From: Symbiodinium natans
Lineage: Eukaryota > Sar > Dinophyceae > Suessiales > Symbiodiniaceae
Length of the DNA: 64,000 nucleotides
Direction of reading: 5' to 3'
Assembly (NCBI GenBank): GCA_905221605.1
Contig: CAJNDS010002634.1
Span: 1,635,077 to 1,699,076, forward strand
Every line of letters starts with the position of its first letter. Position 1 is the first letter of the stretch. Both the position numbers and the translations under genes were made by a program. The notes under the pieces are model-generated. The model saw nothing but the letters and a program-made list of their open reading frames with translations, was not told where the DNA came from and made no database searches. Positions 51,379 to 61,600 of this stretch are shown here, piece by piece.

Positions 51379-52341
51379 TTAGGGTTTAGGGTTTAGGGTT
51401 TAGGGTTTAGGGTTTAGGGTTTAGGGTTTAGGGAGTAGGGAGTTAGGGTTTAGGGTCCTATTTGTTTGACATGGAGGTCTGGGACATGGACTTCGCTGTT
51501 AGGGTTTATGTTTTGAGGCAACAGGGAATGTGCGGCGGCTTGTTATTGCAGAGTTCTGTTCCGAAGGTCCTCCAGCATTCATGCTCTACTTGCCACTCTG
51601 TCACAAAACCAGAGACTCTAGACCTTAAGCCCTAAATTTCTACACCTTCGACCCCGAACTCTTAAACTCTCTAAAACTCTAATCCTTAAACCCAACAACG
51701 CGAAGCCTCAGACCCTCTAGTCTAAAGCTTAGACCCTAGACTCTGACCGTAAACTCTACACCTTAAACCCTAAATTCTAGACCTTAAACAATACTTTCTA
51801 CTTTCTAAACCTTAGACTTTAAACTCAATACCTTAAACCCTAAAACTCTAAACCTCAACGCCTAAACTCTAAGACCTTATTAATGCCTAAACTCTAAACC
51901 TTAAGCCGTAAATCTCTAAACCTTGACCGGTAGACTCTAAACCTTCAACCGAAAACTCTTGTAGTTGTAAATCTTGTAGACCCTAAACTCCGAACCTTCA
52001 ACCCTAGTAAACCTTAAACCCTAAATCTCTAAACCATAAACCATAAAACTCCAGTCCTTAAGCCTTAATCTGAAAGCCTTAAACCAGAAACTTCAAACCT
52101 ACCCTAAACTCTAAAGAGCCCTAAACCGGAGCTTGAAACACACCCCAGAAACTTCAAACCTACCCTAGGCTCTAATCTTTAAACCCGAAACCCTAAACCC
52201 GAAACCCTAAACCCTAAATCCTAAACCCTAAACCCTAAAACCTTGAAACCCTAAACCCTAAACCCTAAACCCTAAACCCTAAACCCTAAACCCTAAACCC
52301 TAAACCCTAAACCCTAACCCTCAGATTGCCACCCACCCCAG
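51379..52341. repeat. TTTAGGG tract, then 700-base degenerate C-strand block
   Basis: TTTAGGG (51379-51455), then about 51610-52190 of heavily mutated units such as CCTTAAACTCTAAA and CTCTAAACC, passing into perfect CCCTAAA (52200-52318). The gradient from decayed to perfect units suggests growth from the right end, or recent conversion there. Confidence 0.8.
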
Positions 52342-52416
52342 GTCTGACATGACAGCCTTCGGAGAAGACCTGTGCTGTTTTTTACCCCAGAGGGGGGCCT
52401 TGTCTTCGGGTGTTGG
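52342..52416 (+). CDS. unassigned exon
   Basis: After CACCCCAG|, frame SDMTAFGEDLCCFLPQRGAL then SSGVG. CCCTAAA left, TTTAGGG right (52414-52480). No family recognised. Confidence 0.35.
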
Positions 52417-53231
52417 GTTTAGGGTTTAGGGTTTAGGGTTTAGGGTTTAGGGTTTAGGGTTTAGGGTTTAGGGTTTGGGGCAAAGAGGAAAGCGACCAAA
52501 GTCGGAAGGGTCTGTGTGCTTTGGTTTGTGTTCTGTGGTGGTGTTTTTTTGGTAAAATACACACATATACGCACGTGTATGTATATGTATTTGTAAATAT
52601 GTTGTATGTATGTATATATGTATATGTATGTGTATGTGTATGTGTATGTATGCGTGTAAGCAACAATCCACCCCTTCCCGTCAAGCTGAAGGGAGAAGGC
52701 GCAGCAATAGAGAGAGCTCACCAAACTCGACTTCGGACAAGGCCCCCTTGGGACCAGGCAAAACGCCTGCATGCATCATCCCTTTGAAAGGTTAGGAGTC
52801 TAGAGGCTTGTGGGCAGCTAACCCCAACGGATCCCCACACCCCAGACACTGAATCGTTCAGCCACACGGGAGGTAGAAGACGTGCATTCCGCACACCCAG
52901 TACCCCTAAACCCTAAACCCTATAGACCCCAATCCCTAGTCTGACTTGTCCGAGTTTGAGCGATACAAAACCCTAAACCCTGAAAGTTCTAAGCCCTTGC
53001 AGATACACAGTTACACCCTTCTTCATTACGGCCTAAACCCCAAACGCCCAAACCTTAGCCTACCGGAGCCTTGCCCGCGTCAGCTAGCGTGAGGGTCGAA
53101 CCTAGATAAACCCAAAGCCGTAAACCCCAAAACCCGCAACCCTATAAACTATGAAACCGAAACCCTAAACCCTAAACCCTACACCCTAAACCCTAAACCC
53201 TAAACCCTAAACCCTAAACATTTCGTTCCAG
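52417..53231. other. telomeric tracts and microsatellites
   Basis: TTTAGGG, a GT/AT microsatellite (52555-52655), unique DNA, and CCCTAAA (53155-53218). Frames over the microsatellite are artefacts. Confidence 0.6.
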
Positions 53232-53325
53232 GCCACAAGCCACCTGGGGCATAGCCTCGCCCCATGCCCTCAGGGCTGTTCCAGGCAACGAAAGCCTTCT
53301 ATGGCCCAGCCTGGACCTTTGCTTG
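53232..53325 (+). CDS. unassigned exon
   Basis: After TTCGTTCCAG|, an island with two open frames (one reads PQATWGIASPHALRAVPGNE) before a TTTAGGG tract (53325-53460). The correct frame is not clear. No family recognised. Confidence 0.3.
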
Positions 53326-53493
53326 GGTTTAGGGTTTAGGGTTTAGGGTTTAGGGTTTGGGGTTTAGGGTTTAGGGTTTAGGGTTTAGGGTTTAGGGTTT
53401 AGGGTCCAGGGTTTAGGGTTTAGGGTTTAGGGTCTAGGGTCTAGGGTTTAGGGTTTATGGGCTCTTCGTGCCAGCTCTGTTTTTTCCCTGTGT

Positions 53494-53739
53494 ATGTTGG
53501 GCGAAAGATGCTTTGTTTTCTTGGGGTTGGACACAGATGTAGATTTCCGGCGTTTCGGTTCTTACGGGAATACGTGCTGTCAACTTAGAGGCACAATTTC
53601 CAGGAAGGCGGAAGGAAGGGCGTCTGCAAAGTACGACTGGCAGAGGTTCAACAAGGAATCCCCAGTACGGACGCCCGTCCCCGCACCCGAGGTTTTTCGA
53701 CGCATGGAGTTGTGTCCCTCTTGGGTTCCCTCAACTCAG
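53494..53739 (+). CDS. unassigned exon
   Basis: Open frame MLGERCFVFLGLDTDVDFRR, then KYDWQRFNKESPVRTPVPAP, about 82 residues, ending ACTCAG|GGTTTAGGG. TTTAGGG tracts on both sides. Coding-like; no family recognised. Confidence 0.4.
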
Positions 53740-56007
53740 GGTTTAGGGTTTAGGGTTTAGGGTTTAGGGTTTAGGGTTTAGGGTTTAGGGTTTAGGGTTT
53801 AGGGTTTTGGGGTTTAGGGTTTAGGGTTTAGGGTTTAGGGTTTAGGGCCGCACGCCCCCTGGGTTGAAAAACCTCGGCCGTTGAACCTGAAGGCACCTGC
53901 GGGAGGGAGAGGAAGACTGCCTCAGCGGTCGGGTTCGCGGTGGCATGAAAATCCCCCGAGGCCTACGCTACTCGTGTGCCCCTGGTCTTCCCTTTCTTCT
54001 CAGAAGGGTTTAGGGTCTCCTACACTACTAGTGTGCCCGTTATAAGGGTGTAGGGTTTAGGGTCACAGCTAGGACCCTTTTGGAGGCCCTGTTCGCTTTT
54101 GGGTTCTCTGAGAAGCCCCCCCTAAAGGCTTAGGGTTTAGGGTTGAACGTTTAGGGTTTAGGGGTTCGGGCTGAAAGGTCCAAAGTCCAAACCCCAAAGA
54201 TTAGTCTTCTGGGTTTAATTGAGGGTTTAGGGTTTAGGCCTTAAAGGCTTAGGGTGTAGGGCTCACGGGGCCTGTCTGTCTCCCTCCTTGCCAGTCCTTC
54301 CGATGCGTGGGGGCGAACTTGACCCGAAGTCTGCTCAACTCTATGTCATCTATGTCACTTTGCCAGGCCGCTTCTAGTAATAATGGCTTCGAGCTGTGAA
54401 TGTAGCCATGAGCGGTGGTTTTTACATGTCCGAGAATATGTTGGGCGGGCCTAGGCCGCCACAAAAGCCCAGAAACCTACTGTAAAGCGTGAACACAACC
54501 CTAAACCCTAAACCCTAAACCCTAAACCCTACAACTCGCCAGATCACCAAGCCCTCGGATCCTTGAGCTTGTGCATGCGCCTGAACTTTGTTTCATCAGT
54601 TGTGAAGTCAAGCCAGAGAGTCACACCATCCTCATGCGATTTATGACTTAAGAAATGATGTTCTATGACTGGCCTTCTCCAGGCCTTCAACAATAGAGCC
54701 GAAACCCTTGCTCCTGAAACCCTAGACCTTAAAGCCAGAGTTTAACTTGGGCGCCCCTTAACCCCTAAACCTAAGACCCGAAACCCTAAAGCCCTATACC
54801 CCGAAGCCCAAACCCTAAACCTAAGACCTTCCTGGAACGCCGTAGTTGACTATTCTTTACAGCAACTATCGCAAGTGACAGGAATTCTAGTCACTAGGCA
54901 GAAGTGACACAAAAATCGGTCACCGACCCAACCTGACTGGCAGTATTGGGAGCACGAAGGCGTAAAGTGGCATAAAGAAGCGTAAAGTGGCGTAAAAAAG
55001 CGTAGGAATCCTATGCCCAAAACCAACAACTTTGCAGTGCTTGCTTTTAGCCACCAAAACCGTCACTTTCAATAGTTGACACTTGTTTCAATCACTAGGC
55101 TTTCCAGGTTAAACCTAAAACCCTAAACCCTATAGACCCTAAACCTTCAAAGCCTGGGTTGGTGGTAGAGGGCAGTTCTCCCCGGCTGCCCGTATGAGTA
55201 GCCCGAATTCGCCGTGCGCTGCAGGACGCCCCATTTCCAAGCGTCCTCCGCCTTGCTGTTCAAGGTTTAAAGTCCCTAAACCCTAAGCTTTAAGCCCTAA
55301 ACCCTAAACCCTAAACCCTAAACCCCAAACCACCCAAGCCCCAAAACCGAAACCACCTAAAGGACCTAAATTTTTGAGCCCTACGGTGCCGTGCCGAGGG
55401 GGGCTTGTCAACAGCCAAAAGCCCTAAACAGATGCGTTCCTGGCAAGAGGTTGCCAAGAGCCTTCAATAACAAAGTCGTAAGTATGGTCTTTGAAGTCTT
55501 TTGGCGCGTTTGGGGTTTCAGGGTATGTTGGTGACGGGTTTTAAGTTGCGTGTTGTGTGGTTTCAGAACCCTTAACGATGAGTCCTCAGCTGTTGTAAAG
55601 GAAGGGAGGCACGGGGTTAAGATGTTTAGGGAAATTCCCCGGAAAAAAAAATTGCATGTGATCGGACGGGCATGCCTACGGGTGGAACCGGTGGAACCGA
55701 ACTAAAGGGTTGATTCGCCTGAAGCCGTCAGAGGGTAGATGAATAGGTTTGCGGTTGAGCGTTGTGGGGTTCTGGGCTTGCGGTTGAGGCTTTGGGACTT
55801 AGGGTTAAACCCTGCACCGCCTGCACCCTCAAGCCTATACCCTAGACCCCCTTCTTACCTACTAGTGTGGTTTGGGGTTTTTTCGAGCCTCATAGGGCTC
55901 GGTCATGCAGAATGCCTTGGGCCTGCAAGGCACCGACGAGCAAGGCAGTTGCACACTTATAGCGCTTTCCACTGGGTCCTTTTCCTCTTAGCTTATGGGC
56001 CCTTCAT
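53740..56007. other. unassigned stretch
   Basis: TTTAGGG (53740-53847), scattered TTTAGGG and CCCTAAA units (54005-54255, 54498-54531, 55120-55150, 55260-55330), GCATAAAG repeats (54960-55000) and unique DNA. A frame at 55739-56038 is partly hydrophobic (FHWVLFLLAYGPFIW) but has no recognisable family. Confidence 0.4.
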
Positions 56008-56118
56008 ATGGTCCCTTACCTCCTTGAAAGGGTTCTGAAGTATGTAACCCTTGGGTTGTATGGGGTGTATAGGGGGTATATAAGGGTTCCCCATTTAAGG
56101 GCCCATATTAAGGGACCA
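56008..56118. mobile_element. possible inverted-repeat element, TATGGTCCCTTA type
   Basis: ATATGGTCCCTTACCTCC at the left and TATTAAGGGACCACG at the right are imperfect inverted repeats around a GTATAGGGGGTATATAAGGG middle. No second copy recognised. Confidence 0.4.
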
Positions 56119-56914
56119 CGTAACTACCCGAAAAAAGTTCCAGGCAACTCTGAAAGAATAGGGTGTTGGGGGGTGGTCTCCTCCAAGCCGATAGGCAGTG
56201 ACGTGAACCGGACTCTTGCAGAGAGCATGTGGGTGCATGGTTGACTACACCCTAAACCCCTAACCCCTAAACCCCAAACCCCTAAACTCTATATAAACCC
56301 CAAACTCCACCACGCCGAACTCTCAGAATATGCTGGGTCTGTAGACCGAAGGACCTGGAGTAGGAATTCTGGAAGGCCGATTTGGGGGTTGCTCCACATG
56401 ACGAGCCGTCTTGGCCTGTGAGCAGTACATCCCTAAACCCTCAACCCTCAACCCCAAAACCCGATTTAAGCCATGAATCCTATAGACCCGAAACCTTAAG
56501 CAGAAACCCCAAAACCCGATTTAAACAATAAATCCTGTAGACCCGAAACCTTAAGCAGACTCTTGTTTCGCGGCCCGCATTTCAAGCCACTGGCTCTTCC
56601 CTATTGCGGGCTTTGCTCGTTGGGAGCGGAGGGCTCTGGTTCGACACGCCCCTTAGGGTTTAGGGTTTAGGGTTTAGGGTTTAGGGTTTAGGGTTTAGGG
56701 TTTAGGGTTTAGGGTTTAGGGTTTAGGGTTTAGGGTCGCGCCCCTTAGGGAGCATCCCAAATTCCTTTCAACTCCCTAAAGCCCTGAACCCTAGCCCTAG
56801 TTGGGAGGCAATCAAAGAAAGCACCCTTACCTACCCTACAACCTCAGAACTCGATATGTCCGGAGTCTACAAACCCTAAACCCTAAACCCTAAACCCTAA
56901 ACCCCAAACAACCC
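56119..56914. other. unassigned stretch with a 62-bp duplication and telomeric tracts
   Basis: A tandem duplication of about 62 bp (CCAAAACCCGATTTAAGCCA... at 56454 and again at about 56510), TTTAGGG (56655-56735) flanked by CGCCCCTTA on both sides, and CCCTAAA (56873-56910). Confidence 0.6.
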
Positions 56915-56980
56915 CGAGACCGCTTGGAGGTTCGTTCTTGGATCAAGTGCGGCCACCACGTTTCAAGATGCCTTTGTAAG
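56915..56980 (+). CDS. possible RING-like exon
   Basis: Frame RDRLEVRSWIKCGHHVSRCL then CK, ending TTTGTAAG|GTTTAGGG, a GT donor from the telomeric unit. C-G-H-H-V-x-x-C resembles the middle of a RING-H2 finger and the exon at 22408, but one exon is too little to be sure. Confidence 0.35.
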
Positions 56981-58665
56981 GTTTAGGGTTTAGGGTTTAG
57001 GGTTGAGGGTTGAGGGTTGAGGGTTTGAGTTTTGGGTAGTCAGGGTTTAGGGGTTAGGGTTGGCGGAAGGTTGAACCACTAAGATCCATGTGGATTTAGG
57101 GTTTGGGGGTTTAGGGTGCAATGAGCCTTTGTTCCGCAGAGAGTGGCGAATTGCCATCTCAGTAGACTGCGTGCCGGTTCGACGGGGGAGGTGCTTGGGC
57201 TTAGAATGTGCCCCCCAGACCATTTCGAACTGTTCCAGAAGCACCCCCCCAAAACACGAAACCTCTCTGTTCTCAGTTTTTGCATGGTTTCCGAAAATAG
57301 TGGTACCCTTTTTGGGGGGTCCCTTTAAGGGGGGTTCTCTTCGATTTAGGTCATTTGGGGAAATACCCATATAGGGGATGTCGTTTGTGCACAAGACCAC
57401 ACCCTGAACCGCGCACTCCTGTCGCCGTACTGGGGCCTGTTACCATGAAGTCCTTGCGGCATTTGATGGCCCTTTGAAAAGTTGTAGGGTTTACCAGGTC
57501 CTTTTTTGGAGTTGTGCCTTAGATTCAGTTCTGTACACAGAGGACATGTAGGCCGGATTCGGGTTCGGGAACTCCTTGAAATCCACCTGAGGCAAACAAA
57601 GATTGCGGCTTCCTTTGCGGGATGCTGGCTTGCTCCCGCCATTTGCGCAGCCACACGCATCAAGGAGGTCAGAAGATGTGAAGAAAAGTGCTACGTGTGA
57701 CTTCTTCTGCTGAAGCTGCTTCTGGGAAATTGAGCGCCATCCCGCTTCGGGTGTCGTCCTTCCAGCTTCGCACTATATGGCCAATATGGGTACCCTAGAT
57801 ACTGGGGCCGCTTATAAAAAGGACCCCAAGAAGCCCCCCTATATGCTGATCCACCACCATGGGCTGATGTAAGTACTGGGTGAGGTTCCCCCATACGGTC
57901 CCTTTGTCAGGGCGACATATAATTTCCCTACTCAGAAATTGTGACGTGATGACCCTGGTCGACAGCAACCTGGTGCAGTCGCCCCTAAACCTTAAACCCA
58001 AAACCCTAAACCATGAACCCTAAACCCTAAACCCTAAACCCTAAACCCTAAACCCTAAACCCTAAAAGCGGCAGCCGCTGAAAGCCTTCAGAGCGTTTCG
58101 CCGAGCTTGCAAGATGTCCTTCTTTTTGCATGCACACCTTGCGTCATAGGGACGGCCCTGGACTTATGCACAGGTACTTTCAGAAAGTTCCTTTCTTGCA
58201 GGGCAAGAGGGTTTCTTCTTTGAGCCCGAAAACGCCACGAAACCCAAGTTTCTGGTGTAGTCTGAAGTACTTTGGCTCGAGATCGTGATTGCAACCTCGC
58301 CGCTCTTTCGATGAGTGCGTTCATGACCCGGCTCCCTACAAACTCAGGCGGCGCGGAGTCAGTAACATGGAGGGCTTAAGGATGTGGATGACTTTGGGGT
58401 TAGGCTTGGATGTTCCCCCTTAGACTAACAGTCCTGACTAGGGATTAGAGTACCCCCTTATTAAACATCCCGATTAAGGAGTGTTAGTATAAGGGGCATC
58501 CCAAGCTGCGGGTCTCGGGTGCTGGACGCAGAACAGTTTGGGGTCAGTGTTACTGGCTGCCGGGTGCTGAGGCGCTAAAGCTGCGGTCTGCAGTGCGCAG
58601 TGACAAGCAGAGAGCAGAAACATTGAGTGAAGCCACCCTAAACCCTAAACCCTAAACCCTTGTAG
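56981..58665. other. unassigned stretch
   Basis: TTTAGGG and GGGTTGA units (56981-57060), unique DNA with frames at 57090-57374 and 57506-57700 that lack motifs, CCCTAAA (58005-58065), a family C element (58405-58505) and CCCTAAA (58636-58660). Confidence 0.4.
58405..58505. mobile_element. family C element with both ends
   Basis: The best family C copy. Left CTTGGATGTTCCCCCTTA and right TAAGGGGCATCCCAAG are inverted repeats. Inside are GACTAACAGTCC, AGGGATTAGAGTACCCCC and GGAGTGTTAGT. Ends in AAG like families A, B and E. No clear target duplication. Confidence 0.75.
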
Positions 58666-61600
58666 GGAAGAATCGGCTCGGCTACAAAGGTGGATTTGTG
58701 CGCCTTTGCTTGGGCATGACGCTCCTGTTCTCGGCCTTCATGGAGATCCAGTGGGCCATGCCGAGCCAGCACCGTGGCGTTAGGGTTTAGGGTTTAGGGG
58801 TTAGGGTTTAGGGTTTAGGGCCATGCCTCCCGCCATGGATCACCATGGGGCTGTTTACAGTACCGCTGCTCGCGTTTGGAAGTTGTTGTGCAAGGGACAT
58901 CTCTTGGTCCTGCCTTGCAAGTGCCCGATGAGAGTTTATTCTGTGAGACCAGACATAAGACTCGTCGCAGCGAAGGGTTAAGGGTTTAGGGTTTAGGGTT
59001 TAGGGTTTAAGGTTTAGGGTTTAGGGTTGCAAGAACCTCCGTAGCTGCAGGCAAGTGTTGCAAGAACCTCTGTAGCTGCAGGCAAGTGGTCGCGCATGCA
59101 CATCTAGCCTACTGCGATTTGCTTGACGGTACTCAGTCGTTCCTTTTGCTAGTAGAACTGTACTCTTTCGTGGCATCCATTCGTCATTCTTAGGGTTGGC
59201 CTTTCACTTAAGCAGCACATTTGCTCAGGATACTGGCTTCGTCAAACGGTCGCTTCGGCTATGAAGCCATGGCCGCATTCTATGTCCCTCAGATCTCCGA
59301 TTAAGCAGTGGCGGTTGCAGCAGAGAAAGCACTTCTTTTCGTCATGCTTTGCGCATGTTTGTTCACGATAAAAAGACTGTGCCTTGTCAACGGCACGATG
59401 CACGACATTTGGGCTTCTCCCGGGATCCGATCTAGGTGTGAGTTGATTGGGATTCAGGGTTCAGGGTTTAGGGCTTAGGGCTTTGGGTTTAGGGATGCGA
59501 TTTTCTTGCCGTCCTCTTGCAGTGGCTACGCAATCATTCGAGAAATCGGGCATGTTGGGCACAGGTTTGGCAGGCTCGCAGAAAGATCCCTGAAGCTGAT
59601 GTGCCTGGCCACTAGTTCTTGAAAGCCACTGTGAGTCCAAAGTTCCCAAAGCAGGAATCCCCCGAACAGACCCCAAACTACTACAATACACCGCAATATA
59701 TCATTACTATGCATGTACTATTAATATACCATGAATATACTATTATATACTATAAGATGATAATATAATATAGAGAGAGATACTATAATTCTTACTGATG
59801 GTCGGATAGCTTACAAAGGGCATCCCTAAACCCTAGACCCTAAACCCTAAACCCTAAACCCTAAACCCTAAACCTAAACCCTAAACCCTAAACCCTAAAC
59901 CCTAAACCCTAAACCCTAAACCCTAAACCCTAAACCCTAAACCCTAAACCCTAAACCCTAAACCCTATCTTCGGAAAGACCCATGCAGCCCAGGCCTGCA
60001 TGTTCTTGGGCAGCTTTGCCGCCCCGTGCATCATCCGACGCGCGGGAGCCAGCAGAACGTGCTCTAGCATCAGCTTTAGGGTTTAGGGTTTAGGGTTCAG
60101 GGTTTAGGGTTCAGGGTTTAGGGTTTAGACGCGGAACCTGCTTGTGTTGTTGAGCTGGCAGTTTCATTGGGGATTAGGGCTGGCTAAGAGCACCGCTTGA
60201 GTTTCTGGATGAGCACCCTGGCAAGGCTACTCATGGGTGTCACTGCATGTGGCTCCTACGTGGTCGCCCCGACTGCAAGCTGAGAAGGGCAGACAGACGT
60301 TCCGAAAAAACCTGAAGCCCAGAACCCGCAACACCTAAGGCAGCGCAGTCCCAAAACCCAAGAGCTCTGCTTTTGCGCTCATCCTTACGTCCGTGCTACC
60401 ACCGCGTGCGGCTTGTCACCGTGCCCGTGCGATTATTACGTCCCTGCTACCAGTGCGTGCGAATTGTTACCACGCAAAAGGCCCAGGTTTGGGGCTGAGG
60501 GCTTCTGTTGCTGTTGAGGCCTCCAAGGTTTGAAACTCCCCGAAATTCAAAACATAGATTCAACCTATTTAATGAACATCTACTATGTATTCTGAAAGGC
60601 CCCCTTATCATCGACAAGCAAGTGTTGAAAAGCCCATGCCTGCCGATGTTTTCTGCATGTCGTTCCTTGTGTACATGCCTCTCGTACCACGCGCCGCGAA
60701 CCAAGTTGCTGTGTGCTCGCCATTGTTCATTGCACCCTAAAACCTAAACCCGAAACCCGAAAACCCTAAACCCTTCATGCAAGAGACTTCTCTCGCGTTC
60801 ATTCTCCTACATGGTCCCTATCTAACCCACATACATAATTTCAGAGAGACCACAAATTTGTCGCTCCCTATATCTCTTGTTCCCAAAACATGACATGTAC
60901 CAAACTAGTTAACTAGTACAATACAGTATGCATTTTGCGATTGTGCCGCATGGTGAACTAAATGGCAGATGAATGTTCGTGCAGCCGAACCGCATATTTG
61001 TTAATATACGCCATACAAATGACCGCGCGCACATACAGATCCCACATACAAACATTATAGTGTGGCACCGATCACTAGTTTGACCACAGCATGTGCACAT
61101 TAACACTTCATTGTCTTAACATATCATTGTGTTTGAAGGTTCTGTGTTCATTGTCGTTATACTTGTCGTGGTAATCAAACAAGGTCTGTGTTGCAACAGC
61201 TTGAATACTCTGCGCAGTACACCTGTCGTGTTCTTTTTTTGTTGAGGTTGCTCAGTCCTTGCTGGCCGAGAGGGACCTCAACATCGACGACAAGATCATG
61301 CTATGGTTCATCGCACTGATTACAGGACTGGACAGTCGTGCGAAGCCATATAAGGCCGCCGATGAGAGAATGATCAAAGCAAGTGCATAGATACATAAAG
61401 GGGAAAGCATGCGGGCATGTGTGTGTGTGTGTGTGTGTATCTCTGTCTCTATCTTATGTGTATATACGTGCATGTGTAGAAGTTTGTGGAACGCAAGGAT
61501 GTCGATAACTAGTTAGTGAAGTTTAGGGTTTAGGGTTTAGGGTTTAGTCTAGGGGTTAGGGTTTAGGGTTTAGGGTTTAGGGTTTAGGGTTTAGGGTTTA

